DNA of 64,000 nucleotides from Theropithecus gelada (GCF_003255815.1 NC_037686.1:55587888-55651887); one strand, 5' to 3'; shown: positions 49,931 through 60,974, counted from the stretch's first letter. The notes: a model not told the origin generated them from the letters alone. Program-made: numbers and translations.

Positions 49931-50701
49931 ATTGAACAGTGAACATATCAGTTAATATAAGCTTAAGTAATGCCATGGTAACACCCCTCTTTTCCCCCCA
50001 GTCTTAGTGACTGGTCATAACAGTTATTTCTCACGTTATGTGTCTGTTGTGGGTCGGTGGGTTTGGGGTGTGGGAGTTTTTTTTGTCACACAGTTGTTCA
50101 GGGACCCAGCCTGATGAAGTCTTGGCTCTTTTATACTTCCCTTTGTTGCTTTGGCAAGGGAAGAGTAACTGGAGCATCATTCATGGGCTTTGTATGTTTA
50201 GATGCAGAAGTGACACATGCCACTTCTCTCCATGGCTCTTTGGCCAGAACTAGTCACATCACTCCACCTTAATTGCAAGGGGTCTGAGAAATGTGGAGAA
50301 TTAGATAGAGTGATTGGTGAATAACATTATCTTTGCTGTAGGGGACACTCTTGGCATTTAAAGGCAGAGGCAGAGAGATTAAGATATGCAGAGTATTAGA
50401 GAGTTCTGCACAGGGGACAATGAAGAACTATTCAATCCACAATTCCTATAATGACCTCCTTGAGAAATACTACTATTGGGTATACACTTTGGAGCTCAGT
50501 TACTGGGCTCTGGGACATACACATTTACTTTCGCAAGATGATACCAAGTTGTTTTTCAAGGTCGATGTACCATTTTGCATTCACATCAGTGTACAAGTGT
50601 TTTTTCTCCACATACACTTTACTGCTGTATTCCCCCATTAAACCATCACTGCAACCAAGATAGTGACCATGTTCATTATTTCCAGAAGTTTCCTGGTGTC
50701 C

Positions 50702-50869
50702 CTTTATTCTCCTTTCCTCCCACCCTTTTATTCTCCTTTCCTCCCACCCTTTTATTCTCCTTTCCTCCCACCCTTTTATTCTCCTTTCCTCCCACCCTTT
50801 TATTCTCCTTTCCTCCCACCCTTTTATTCTCCTTTCCTCCCATCCTTTTATTCTCCTTTCTTCCCACCC
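50702..50869. repeat. 24-bp x 7 minisatellite
   Basis: Seven head-to-tail units reading ttttattctcctttcctccc plus accc, in register from 50702. Units 2-5 are identical, unit 1 begins with C, unit 6 has cat for cac and unit 7 has one C-to-T change. Because 24 is divisible by three, both strands stay open (PPFYSPFL and GWEERRIK repeats), but there is no sign of a gene. No spacers, so not CRISPR. Confidence 0.97.
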
Positions 50870-51201
50870 TTTCCCACTCCTCTCCATCCCTAAGAAACCT
50901 TTTGCTTGATATCTTTTAATTTGTTTACATAGCATTTTTTTAAAATTGTATTTTCTGTTTGGTTTATAGAAACAGAGTTGGTTTTTGAGTATTGATCTTG
51001 TGTATTGATTTATAATCTTGCTAAATTTTCTGGTTTATTCTAATATGATGCCTATAGGTTTTTTTGTTTACTGTATAGCTAATCATATAATATTCAAATG
51101 ATGACAAGTTTCTTCCTTTTTTTTTTTGTCTTACTGTTATGGGTAGGAATATCTAGTTTGAATAGAAACAGTAGATACTTACTTGTTTTATCAATGATCT
51201 T

Positions 51202-51502
51202 TTTTTTCCTTTTTTTTTTGAGACAGAGTCTCTCTGTCACCCAGGCTGGAGTGCAGTGATACATTCTCGGTTCACTGCAACCTCTGCCTCCCGGGTTTAA
51301 GCCATTCTCCTGCCTCAGCCTCCCAAGTAGCTGGTACTACAGGCGCCCGCCACCACACCCAGCTAATTTTTGTATTTTTAGGAGAGTCTGGGTTTCATCA
51401 TGTTGGCCAAGCTGGTCTCGAACTCCTGACCTCAGGTGACCTGCCTGCCTTGGCCTCCCAAAAGTGCTGGGATTACAGGTGTGAGTCACTGCACCTGGCT
51501 CC
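51202..51502 (-). mobile_element. AluS-type element
   Basis: gagacagagtctctctgtca to cactgcacctggct. Target duplication ttatcaatgatctt at 51188-51201 and 51503-51516. Confidence 0.97.
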
Positions 51503-51778
51503 TTATCAATGATCTTGAGAATGATATCTCATCATTAACATTGAAGTTTGCTTTAGATGTTTGATAAATACCCTTGGTCAGTTTAAGTGAGTTTTTATTT
51601 TCTGAGTTTGCTGAGAATTTTTATCCTTCATTTCAGCCTGAATGAAGTTACTAACAGCTTTTTCTGCAACTGTGGGGATAATAGTATGGGTGGCTTTAAT
51701 CCATTAATGTGGTTAATTGTTTTGTAGTTCTAATTACGTTAAACTGTCTTTCTTATTCTGAGGTAAATTCAACTGGTT

Positions 51779-52093
51779 CTTTTTTTTTTTTTTTTTTTTT
51801 TTGAGACGGAGTCTTGTTGTATTGCCCAGGCTGGAGCGCACTGGCACGACATCAGCTCACTGTATCCTCTACCTCTCAGGTTCAAGCGATTCTCCTGCCT
51901 CAGCCTCCTGAGTACCTGGGAATTACAGGCACGCACCACCACATCTGACTAATTTTTATATTTTTAGTAGAGGTGGGGTTTCACCATGTTGGCCAGGCTG
52001 GTCTCAAACTCCTGACCTCAAATGATTCACCTGCCTCAGCCTTCCAAAGTGTTGGGATTATAGGGGTGAGTCACCATGCCACTGTGCCTGGCC
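51779..52093 (-). mobile_element. AluS-type element
   Basis: About 24 T, gagacggagtcttgttgtat to actgtgcctggcc, with ccatgccactgtgcctgg slightly duplicated at the end. Confidence 0.95.
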
Positions 52094-52135
52094 TTGTTCT
52101 TGATATATATATTTTTTTAAGTTACTGGGTTTTCT

Positions 52136-52168
52136 AAAATAAATAAATTAATAAATAAATTAATTAAA
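52136..52168. repeat. (TAAA)n-type tract
   Basis: aaataaataaattaataaat pattern before the next Alu. It resembles the tail at that Alu's other end, so may belong to its target site. Confidence 0.75.
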
Positions 52169-52169
52169 A

Positions 52170-52478
52170 GGCGGGGCGTGGTGGTTCATGCCTGTAATCC
52201 CAGCATTTGGGAGTCTGAGGCGGGTGGATCACGAGGTCAGGAGTTCAAGACCAGCGTGGCCAAGATGGTAAAACCCTGTCTCTACTAAAATTACAAAAAT
52301 TGCTGGGCACGGTGGCAGGTGCCTGTAATCCCAGCTACTTGGGAGGCTGAGACAGGAGAATCGCTTGAACCCGGGAAGCAGAGGTTGCAGTGAGCTGAGA
52401 TCACACCACTGCATTCCAGCCTGAGCAACAGAGCAAGACTCCATCTAAAATAAATAAATAAATAAAAATAAATAAATT
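52170..52478 (+). mobile_element. AluS/Y-type element
   Basis: ggcggggcgtggtggttcat to actccatctaaaataaataa with a (TAAA)n tail. Confidence 0.95.
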
Positions 52479-52727
52479 TTTGGATTTTGATGCAACATTT
52501 TGTTCAAGATAAATCTTTATGACTGTGGTTACCTGTAAGTTTCCTTTCTGTTACTGTTCTCATGTGGGTCTTGGTTATACTATCCTCATAGAATGGGTTG
52601 GGGTGTTTTCCTTCATTTTTTGTTGGCTGGATGAGTTTGCATGAGTTTGGGTTGATCTGTTTTTTGAAACTTTGGTAAAACTTACCTGTAAAGCCATATG
52701 GGCCTGATATTTTTTTGAGACATTGGA

Positions 52728-52755
52728 AAACAACAACAACAACAACAACAACAAC
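52728..52755. repeat. (CAA)n microsatellite
   Basis: Nine CAA units. Confidence 0.96.
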
Positions 52756-52780
52756 TTTCTGTATTTTAAATGGTTATACA

Positions 52781-52970
52781 GGGGCCAGGCGTGGCTCATG
52801 CCTGTAATCCCAGTACTTTGGGAGGCCAAGGTTGTAATCCCAGCTACTCAGGAGGTTGAGGTAGGAGCATCGCTTGAACCCGGAAGGTGGAGGTTGCAGT
52901 GAGCCAGGATTGCATCACTGCACTCCAGCCTGGGCAAGCAGTGAAATTCCGTCTCAAAAAAAAAAAAAAA
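52781..52970 (+). mobile_element. Alu with internal deletion
   Basis: ggggccaggcgtggctcatg, then a jump at tgtaatcccag from the left to the right arm (about 110 bp missing). A 15-A tail follows. The deletion endpoints lie in the same phrase in both arms. Confidence 0.93.
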
Positions 52971-53002
52971 TTGTAGGATTATTTGATTTTTTGTTTTGTT
53001 TT

Positions 53003-53296
53003 ATTAACACTGGATTTCACTCTGTTGTCCAGGCTGGAGTGCAGTGGTGTAGTTACTCCTCAGTATAGCCTCGACCTCCTCAGGCTTGGGCAATTTTCCC
53101 ACTTTAGCCTTCTGAGTAGCTATAGGACTACAAAGTGTGCACTGCCACACCCAGCTAACTTTTGTTTTTCTGTTTTTTGTAGATACAAGGTTTTGCCATG
53201 TTGCACAGGCTTATCTCCAACTCCTGGGCTCAAGCAATCTGCCCCTCTCAGTCTCCCAAAGTGCTGGGATTGCAAGCGTGAGCCTGCACCTGGCTG
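53003..53296 (-). mobile_element. AluJ-type element
   Basis: ttattaacactggatttcac to gagcctgcacctggct, strongly diverged. Confidence 0.9.
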
Positions 53297-53673
53297 ATAG
53301 GACTATTTAGGCTTTTGTTTTTTCTTTATTTAGTTCTATTGGTAAAACATTTTTTCTAAGAATTTGTCACAAAATTGTTCATAATATTCTCTTTTTAATC
53401 TCTGGTGAATCTGTAGCTATGTCTCCCTTTTCATTGTTAATATTATTTATAAGTGTCTGCTCTCTTTTTCCTGCCAGAGGATGTATCAATTTTTCTTGCT
53501 AGAGGATTTATCAATTGTACTAGTTTTCTCCAAGAATCAGTATTTTGCATTGTTAATATTTTCTCTTACATGTTTGGTTTTCATTGCACCAATTGCTATT
53601 TTATCATAGCCTTCATTCAATTTTGGATTTATTCAGTTTGGAGGTTTGATTTTTTTTTTTCTTCCAAGTTCTT

Positions 53674-54287
53674 TTTTTTTTTTTTAGAGACAGAGTCTTG
53701 CTCTGTTGCCCAGGCCAGATCTGAGCTCACTGCAACCCCTGCCTCCTGGGTTGGTTTTTTTTTTTTTTTTTTTTTTTTTTTGAGACGGAGTCTTGCTCTG
53801 TCGCCCAGGCTGGAGTGCGGTGGCGCAATCTCGGCTCACTACAAGCTCCGCCTCCTGGGTTCACACCATTCTTCTGCCTGAGCCTCCTGAGTAGCTGGGA
53901 CTACAGGCGCCCGCCACCGCATCCGGCTAATTTTTTGTATTTTTAGTAGAGATGGAGTTTCACCGTGTTAGCCAGGATGGTCTTGATCTCCTGACCTTGT
54001 GATCCGCCCGTCTTGGCCTCCCAAAGTGCTGGGATTACAGGCGTGAGCCACCGCGCCCAGCCTACCTCCTGGGTTTAAGCGATCCTCCCACCTCAGCCTC
54101 CCCAGTAGCTGGGACTACAGGCGCCCACCACCGCTCCTAGCTGTAAGGTGTTTTTTTGTATTTTTAGTAGAGAGGGGTTTCACCATGTTGGCCAGGCTGG
54201 TCTCGAACTCCTGACCTCAAGTGATCCACCTGCCTCAGCCTCTCAAAGTGCTGGGATTATAGGCGTGGGACAACTCGCCTGGGCTTC
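53674..54287 (-). mobile_element. Older Alu containing a nested AluY
   Basis: T tract and agagacagagtcttgctctg to about 53752, then resuming at 54063 (tacctcctgggtttaagcga) to actcgcctgggc. Target duplication cttccaagttctt at 53661-53673 and 54288-54300. Confidence 0.95.
53755..54062 (-). mobile_element. AluY inserted into an older Alu
   Basis: About 27 T, gagacggagtcttgctctg, caagctccgcc, ends cgcgcccagcc. Target duplication cctcctgggtt at 53742-53752 and 54065-54075, copied from the host Alu. Confidence 0.95.
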
Positions 54288-54376
54288 CTTCCAAGTTCTT
54301 AAGGTGCATGCCAATCAAATTAATGTTCTACCTTTTTTTCCAATATAAGTATCAAAAGATACATGAGTTCAATTGA

Positions 54377-54404
54377 AAAAAAAAAAATATATATATATAT
54401 ATAT
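54377..54404. repeat. A-tract plus (TA)n microsatellite
   Basis: aaaaaaaaaaa followed by about nine TA units. Confidence 0.93.
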
Positions 54405-55107
54405 TTCCCTTGATATATCTCCTTTTATTGCAATGTATAGATTTTGATATGTGGTTTTTCTGTAATTGTTTAGTTCTAAGAGTTTTAAAATTTTGGTTGT
54501 AATTTCTCCTTTCACCTGTGAGTTATTTAGAAGTTTGTTATTAAGTTTCCAAACATAGAAGTTTGTATAATGTTACTTTTTGTGTGTATGTTTCCCCTTG
54601 TGAAGAACTTATAAGGAGTGGAAATTTGATTTGACTGTATTTCACTTCATCATTAGGACTTGAAAGTTCTCATGGTAGGGTTTTATTTCAGGTTAATTTC
54701 AGTTTAACAGTAATGTTTTCAATACTTATTTAACATGCTTGAAGACTTCTTAAGTAAAAATTCCTACGTAAAATCTTAAGTAAAATTTCTAAGAGGAAGT
54801 AAGAACCCGAGCACCCTATTGTGAGGTTAGAAGAATAAGAAAGGGAGTCTGGACTAATTTTAAACAGGAAGAGGAGAATTTCACTGTGGTGGGGAAATAT
54901 AGTAAAGATAAAACTCCTCTTTTGTTTGGTTTCCTTGTAATTCAAATTGGGTGATCATATGCAGGAACTTAGTTCTCAGTAATGAGTAACGTATATAGGG
55001 AAAGATGCAAATCCATGCAGGCTCCTTGATCAGAGACATAGTTAGTGAAATACATCAGTGGTTCTGCTGTCTGACTTATTTCTGCTTCTCTCTGTTTGCT
55101 TTTATAG

Positions 55108-55233
55108 GTAGAAGAAGTGAAAAAGCACCAACACTGTTTAGCATTTAGCTCCTCTGGACCCCAAAGCCAGACTTACTACATTTGCTTTGATACTTTCACA
55201 GAATACTTAAGGTGGCTGCGACAAGTCTCCAAG
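55108..55233 (+). CDS. PHLPP1: PHLPP1 internal exon (second half of PH domain)
   Basis: Seen: 126 nt, exactly 42 codons, phase 0 at both ends. The acceptor is tgcttttatag (AG at 55106-55107) and the donor AAG|gtaagc (GT at 55234-55235). The protein runs from VEEVKKHQHC to the C-terminal amphipathic helix TFTEYLRWLRQVSK; the Trp in YLRW is the near-invariant PH-domain helix Trp. Joined to 45505-45701 it gives one uninterrupted PH domain of about 100 residues, the usual family size. Known from the family: the next exons encode the leucine-rich repeats and then the PP2C-like phosphatase domain. None of that coding sequence appears in the remaining 8.8 kb, so the following exon lies beyond the window. 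No frameshift or stop is seen, so the locus looks intact. Confidence 0.96.
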
Positions 55234-55758
55234 GTAAGCAAGCATTTAACCCAGGAATCAACTCAGCTTCTAGCTAGCTGCAAAGTTCCTTTCTGCTTTA
55301 GCCAGGTCTAAAATATAGTTACACATACTTTTTTATTTCCTCCAGATACTGCCAGTGATTAGCAATTTTTAGTTTTTTAAAAACTGATTTTGCCTGAAAA
55401 GTGGCTTTTTAAAAATTGTTTTTTACTTGCCCAGTTTTGTTTATACTTAAAAATAAATTGGTCTGTAGACTGGCATTACTCTCTTAATGTTGTAGATAAA
55501 AAACATGAGATTGAGAATATTTGAGGGACTGGCCCAGGCTAAGACAACTATAAAACCACAAAATACCCAGAGAATTGTTACAAATTTCCCTTCTTTCTCT
55601 GACTGTTTTTTCATAGAAATAGTCCAATATTATACCATCTCCCCTTCACCTTTATTCTGCCTTTTCAGTGATTTAATGTTTTTAATCTTATTTTGGCCAT
55701 TATATTCCTCTGATTTAATAAGATCACCCTGTCCCATGAAATAATATATAGTACTTTT

Positions 55759-56046
55759 GACCAGGCACACTGGCTCAATCCTGTAATCCCAGCACTTTGG
55801 AAGGCTGAGACAGGCGGATCACTTGAGTTCAGGAGTTCAAGACCAGCCTGGCCAAAATGGTGAAACCCTATCTCTACTAAAAATACAAAAAAATCAGCTG
55901 GGCATGATGGTATGCACCTGTAGTCCCAGATCCTCGGGAGGCCGAGGCATGAGAATTGCTTGAACTGGGAAGGTAGAGGTTGCAATGAGCCGAGATCGCA
56001 CCATTACACTACAGCCTGGATGACAGAGTGAGACTCCAAATTAAAA
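55759..56046 (+). mobile_element. AluS-type element downstream of the second exon
   Basis: gaccaggcacactggctcaa to gagactccaaattaaaaaaa, 525 bp after the exon. The tail runs into the AT-rich block. Confidence 0.95.
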
Positions 56047-56340
56047 AAACATATAATATATACTATAATATTATTATATTCTTTATAATATAATTATGTA
56101 TTATATAATATATATGTACATTATATAATATATAATTATAATATATAATATATTTTTAATTACTATATATAATTATATATATAGTAAATGCAGATTTTAT
56201 ATATAGTAAATGCCTAGTAAATACAGGTGTTCATTACAGTACTTTTCCCTTCTCCAATTTTAAAAACCAGATATATGTTTCAAGAATGTTATATAATAAT
56301 TATATATAGTTATATATAATTATATAGTATCTAGTACTTT
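56047..56340. repeat. AT-rich palindromic block with embedded 3-kb-distant copy
   Basis: Long runs of TATAATATA and ATTATATAT with many inverted repeats. Within it, 56183-56292 contains sequence nearly identical to 59213-59291 (core tacagtacttttcccttctc). Confidence 0.9.
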
Positions 56341-57409
56341 TGTGTTTAATGTAAACCAGAGTAACATTATAAATAAGACAAATAAATGGTGATATTTCAG
56401 GTAACCTGTGTAAGAATGTTTTTATATCTCATTTAGAGAATTATGTGTAAAATAATGGGGTGGATTGCAGTCTTTAGTGCCTTGGTTTGGGTGTTGTTTT
56501 TGAAATGATGAAATCTCCCTAGGGTGCCAGGAGCATTACAATGGAATATGCTTTCATATTTTTGAATTGATAATTTAACTTGTTCTCCTAGTTCAGTGTG
56601 ATTCAGATTGCTGTGTGATGTAATTATTTGTCAAGTGAATGAGTAAGGAAATAACTTTGGAAAACAGTTAAGAGAAAATCAGAGAACAGTATCTAGAAAA
56701 TCATTTTGAAATACTGGCCGTATTTGAATTACCAGGTAAAAACCGTTGCCTGATGATGAAATATCATTTAGGAGAATTGGTTTTTCTTCCTTTTAGAGAA
56801 GAAGCAGTGGGTAGAGAGTTTCGGTTGATAGGGCTTAGAAAATTCTCTCAACCTAGTAGACAAATGGAGGTTCTAAATGTGTAAGGCAGCACTCCTGCAG
56901 GAAAAAGTTGGGAAGAGGACCCTTGTTGTTCAGACTCATGTGTAGAATTAATGTAATATTAGAAGTATACCTGTCTGGTTTTAAAATTATTCATACGGTT
57001 ACAGATGTGAGGAGATATTAAATAATTGGGCTTTTATATTTATAATTTATCATTTTTATTGTGCTTTTGTATGCATTTGTATCCAAGTGGTTTTATGGAT
57101 TGAAAGCAGTGAGTCAGTTGCCTACACTCTGCTTTATTCAGAATAAAATGCCTAACTAGGATCAAAGTGCAGCACATTTCTTTCTGTATAGAGATGTTGA
57201 TATTTTAAATCAACTTTTAAATTATTAACTTTTTCTTTATTTTGGAGTACTTTTATAATTACAGAAAAGTTGCAAAGATAGTGCAGAGAGTTCTCATAGT
57301 TTCCCAACCCCCTCACTCAGTTTACCAGACGTATTACTACAATGTATCTCTCAAGTGTAAGAAACCATCATTAGTACATAACTCTGAACTAACCTGTGGA
57401 ATTTATTTT

Positions 57410-57708
57410 TTTGTTTTGTTTTTGTTTGAGACAGAGCCTTGCTCTGTTGCCCAGGCTGGAGTGCAGTGGCACAGTCTTGGGTCACTACAACCTCTGCCTC
57501 CTGGGTTCAAGCAGTTCTCCTGCCTCAGCATGCTGAGTAGCTGGGATTACAGGCATATGCTACCATGACCGGCTAATTTTTGTCTTTTTAGTGGAGATGG
57601 GGTTTCACTTTGTTGGCCAGGCTGCTTTTGAACTCTGACCTCAAGTGATCCGCCCGCCTTGACCTTTCAAAGTGCTGGAGCTATAGGCGTGAGCCACTGT
57701 GCCTGACC
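57410..57708 (-). mobile_element. AluS-type element
   Basis: tttgttttgtttttgtttga tail, gacagagccttgctctgttg to cactgtgcctgacc. Confidence 0.95.
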
Positions 57709-57842
57709 TTTATTTGGATTTCACTAGTTTTTCTATTGCCTTTTTTCTGTTTCGAGATCTAATTCAGGATACCACATTGCATTTGATTGTCATGTCTCCT
57801 GTGTCTCCTCTAGTGTCAGTTTTTCACTTTTCTGTGTTTTTC

Positions 57843-57854
57843 TTCCTTTCTTTC

Positions 57855-57885
<31 letters not shown>

Positions 57886-58165
57886 AGGTGGAGTCTTGCT
57901 CTGTCACCCAGGCTGGAGTGTAATGACATGGTCTTGTCTCACTGCAACCTCTACCTCCCGGGTTCAAACGATTCTCCTGTCTCAGCCTACCGAGTAGCTT
58001 TGACTACAGGCGTATGCCACCATACCCGGCTAAGTTTTTGTGTTTTTAGTAGAGACGGGGTTTCACTATGTTGGCCAGGCTAATGTCCAACTCCTGACCT
58101 CATGATCTGCCCACCTCGGCCTACCAAAGTTGTGGGATTACAAGCATGAGCCACTGCACCTGGCC
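57843..58165 (-). mobile_element. AluS-type element
   Basis: CT-rich then T-rich tail, gaggtggagtcttgctctg to cactgcacctggcc. Target duplication cacttttctgtgtttttc at 57825-57842 and 58166-58183 (18 bp). Confidence 0.97.
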
Positions 58166-58444
58166 CACTTTTCTGTGTTTTTCATGACCTTGACAGTTTT
58201 GAGGAATACTGATAAGGTATTCCTCTAAAGTGCTGAAATGCCCTGCAGTTGTATGTAGACAATAATTCACACACATATACATATACAGCATACATTTTAT
58301 ACTTATAATAAGTGGAGCTGAGTATTTCTAAGAGGGTAGAGGGACTTTGATTTGATTATCTTAGATTACTGGTATTGACTACAACTAAATAGATTAAGAA
58401 CTTTAACCTTCTTTCCATTTAGAAAGGCTTTGATTAGAGAAGCT

Positions 58445-58655
58445 GTGTAGTGTTGGGGTCAAGAATTTGAGTTTCAAAGTAAGGCAGGCATGGATTCCAC
58501 CATTTCCTGGTCATGTAGCTATATCTAAGTTCCAAATTTTAAACTTTTTCATCTAATAAGGAGAATAATAATAGTACTTACCTTTTAGAGCTTATATGAG
58601 ATATGCATATAATAGATTTATACTGGCACATAGTAAGTGAGTAGAACTAACTAAC
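58445..58655 (+). mobile_element. MIR, sense
   Basis: ggcaggcatggattccacca, tggtcatgtagctatatcta, ataataatagtacttacctt and tggcacatagtaagtgagta in MIR order. Confidence 0.8.
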
Positions 58656-58906
58656 TCAATAAAATAATTTTATGACTGTCATCCCTGATTGGTCAAATAA
58701 TATTTTAAAGTATTATCTATTTGTATGTGTATTTTCAGCAGATAAAGACACGGGTCTTGGTTTGTCTGAACAAGTTACTTTTTGCTGCTCTTAACAACCA
58801 TGTCAGCCTTTTGGGGAAAGGATGGCAGACATTGGGGAAATGATTTCCTCCTGAGAAGTTGGGGTGGGGAATAGAGGGCGATACATTTTAGTAAATGCAG
58901 ATTTTC

Positions 58907-59212
58907 TTTCTTTCTTTTTTTTTTTTTTTTTCTTGAGATGGAGTCTTGCTCTGAGCCTGGAGTGCAGTAGTGTGATCTCGGCTCACTGCAACCTCTTCCT
59001 CCTGGGTTCAAACAATTCTCCCACCTCAGCCTCCCGAGTAGCTGGAATTACAGGTGCGCGCCACCATGCTGGGCTAATTTTTTTGTATTTTTAGTAGAAA
59101 CGGGGTTTCACCATGTTGGCCAGGCTGGTCTCGAACTCCAGACCTCAGGTGATCCACCTGCCTCGGCCTCCCCAAGTGCTGGGATTACAGGCGTGAGCTA
59201 CCGTGCCCGGCC
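58907..59212 (-). mobile_element. AluS-type element with 18-bp target duplication
   Basis: TTTC/T tail, gagatggagtcttgctctg (with a deletion of the tcgcccaggc segment) to accgtgcccggcc. Target duplication tagtaaatgcagattttc at 58889-58906 and 59213-59230. A third copy of that sequence without Alu lies at 56183. Confidence 0.97.
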
Positions 59213-59291
59213 TAGTAAATGCAGATTTTCAATACAGTACTTTTCCCTTCTCCAATTTTAAAAACCAGATACATATTTCAAAAATGTTTAG
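59213..59291. repeat. Local dispersed duplicate (partner at 56183-56292)
   Basis: About 61 bp (59231-59291) match 56232-56292 with around four differences; core ccaattttaaaaaccagata. Confidence 0.9.
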
Positions 59292-60581
59292 CAGTTACCG
59301 TTAGTGATTTAAGGACAAATGAATTGTAAAGGACTGATTAAAAGAGGTTAGATATTATAAAAGAAATGGGTGAAGGAATGCCCTGTTTGGGTTTGAATCC
59401 TATATAAAACATGGCCACACCCTTCTTTAAGCGTTATATGTTGAGGATAATCTTGCGATAATATCGTTTCCTTTTTAACCTAGCATCTGGGGAGAGTAGA
59501 CTAGAATCTTGCTCCATTTGGGAATATATGCCTATAGGGAATTTGACATGGGTAAGGTTGATTGTTATAAGCTCCTCCAGCTTCCAGTTTCCCCCTTCAG
59601 TTGTCATCTGCTCTTCCTCCTATGTAGGTATTAGGAAGTTACATCATTTAGTCACACTCACTGTTACTATGGAAGCGTTTAGTTTCTTTTCTTCATATTG
59701 AGAAACAAAACATTCTCAGAATGGATAGTCTTTACATCTTGATGTTTAGATAAGGGTTCATTTTGATAAGGACCTGAAAGAAAAACAAACCAACAGAAAC
59801 AAAAGTTTCTAATTTTTAATAACTGTCCCCACCCCAGAGTAGGAGGGCAAAAAAGAAACAAATTTCCATTATTTTTTAATTAAAATGAATTAAGGAAGTA
59901 ATGTAAAAGGAAAGTTCTTTATTTTCAGTTTATATTTCTGGATTTTCAGATACAAGAGAGGTGTTACTTTTTGTTCTGATTTGTTTCATTTGATTTTGGG
60001 AAAATTTATAGAGGTTTATTAATCAGATGTGTTCTACCAAGATAGGCTCTTATATACTTACTATTTTTAAACCTTAGCACTTAATATTGCTTGCCAAAAT
60101 AATACCCAAGGCAGTCTCGTTAGAGTTTTTATTTTGGATGTGTATTAGTGGTAGACAGTGTGGAAGAGCTCCTCTGGGAGGATTACATATATTGGTTGTA
60201 AATTCATTCCTAAAATATTAATGCACAGCATGCTGTAAAAATTGAGTAAACCTCCTTTATATACGGTGTAAAAAACGGCTCTGTTTGTTCAGCATGTTTT
60301 CAAAGTGGTTGGAGGGTCAGTGATATGAAAAGGCTACGGCTAAGCTGAGGGAGTAACAGGAACATGCAGAAGAGCTCCTATCAGTTATGAGTAATGCTGA
60401 CCTGGGTATCCATCTTGGTGGTCCACTTTTTAGAGTGCGTTCATTGTGGATATGTTGATTGATCCTGTGAATTCTTTTCAAAGTTAGGCTTTCATGTGAA
60501 TCTGTAGCGTGTCTTAGTTTTAATTTAAAAGTTTAGTAACTTCTGTAACACCATATTATTCTACTTTAAAGTCTGTTTCTT

Positions 60582-60890
60582 GGCCAGGCACGGTGGCTCA
60601 TGCCTGTAATCCCAACACTGTGGGAGGCTGAGGAGGGCGGATCACCTGAGGTTAGGAGTTCACGACCAGCCTGGCCAACATGGTGAGACCCTATCTCTAC
60701 AAAAAATACAAAAATTAGCCAGGCATGATGGCAGGTGCCTGTAATCCCAGCTAGTCAGGAGACTGAGACAGGAGAATCGCTTTTGAACCCAGGAGGCAAA
60801 GGTTGCAGTGAGCCAAGATTGTGCCACTGCACTCCAGCCTGGGTGACAGAGCAAGATTCCATCTGAAAAAAATAAATAAATAAATAAAAA
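60582..60890 (+). mobile_element. AluS-type element
   Basis: ggccaggcacggtggctcat to gattccatctgaaaaaaata with a (TAAA)n tail. Target duplication near taaagtctgttt / taaagtcttttt. Confidence 0.96.
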
Positions 60891-60956
60891 TAAAGTCTTT
60901 TTCTTTATTCCATGGAAGATTAAAAGTGGATTCAGGTCAGTGACTTAGTGTTGTGT

Positions 60957-60974
60957 CCCCCCCCCCCCGCCCCG
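60957..60974. repeat. Poly-C tract
   Basis: About 13 C, one G, four C, then G and a run of T. Prone to sequencing and length error. Confidence 0.93.

Larger units (their letters stand above)
50935..54570 (-). mobile_element. Old L1M ORF2 region, antisense, broken by Alus
   Basis: Between Alus the + strand reads reverse L1 ORF2: gatcttgtgtattgatttat, ctttaatccattaatgtggt, ctcatagaatgggttggggt, gccatatgggcctgatattt, gtctcccttttcattgttaa and tcacctgtgagttatttaga. All frames are decayed. Six Alus (51202, 51779, 52170, 52781, 53003 and a nested pair at 53674) sit inside. Confidence 0.75.
45702..55107 (+). other. PHLPP1: PHLPP1 complete intron between the two PH-domain exons (9,406 nt)
   Basis: A phase-0 GT-AG intron. 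It begins gtaagt, followed by a TTAG tetranucleotide tract and an antisense Alu, and ends tttgcttttatag. Content: about ten Alus, an assembly gap, a 24-bp minisatellite and an antisense L1M mosaic. Quiet stretches are 46.03-46.83, 47.15-47.63, 47.98-48.6, 49.95-50.5 and 54.58-55.1 kb, where I see no exon or RNA gene. Confidence 0.9.
57240..58265 (-). mobile_element. L1M 3'-UTR remnant, antisense, split by two Alus
   Basis: Segments 57240-57400, 57709-57824 and 58184-58265 read ttataattacagaaaagttg, aggataccacattgcatttg, gattgtcatgtctcctgtgt and tcatgaccttgacagttttg, the familiar antisense L1M 3'-UTR order. Confidence 0.65.

Noticed and set aside
50702..50869. Possible CRISPR-like array
   Set aside because: Units are contiguous without spacers and the context is a primate intron.
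50525..50935. Frame encoding a GWEERRIK octapeptide repeat
   Set aside because: Pure consequence of a 24-bp minisatellite; no promoter, no conserved flanking protein.
58445..58655. tRNA-like gene from the MIR head
   Set aside because: Only decayed tRNA-derived SINE promoter traces; no complete cloverleaf.
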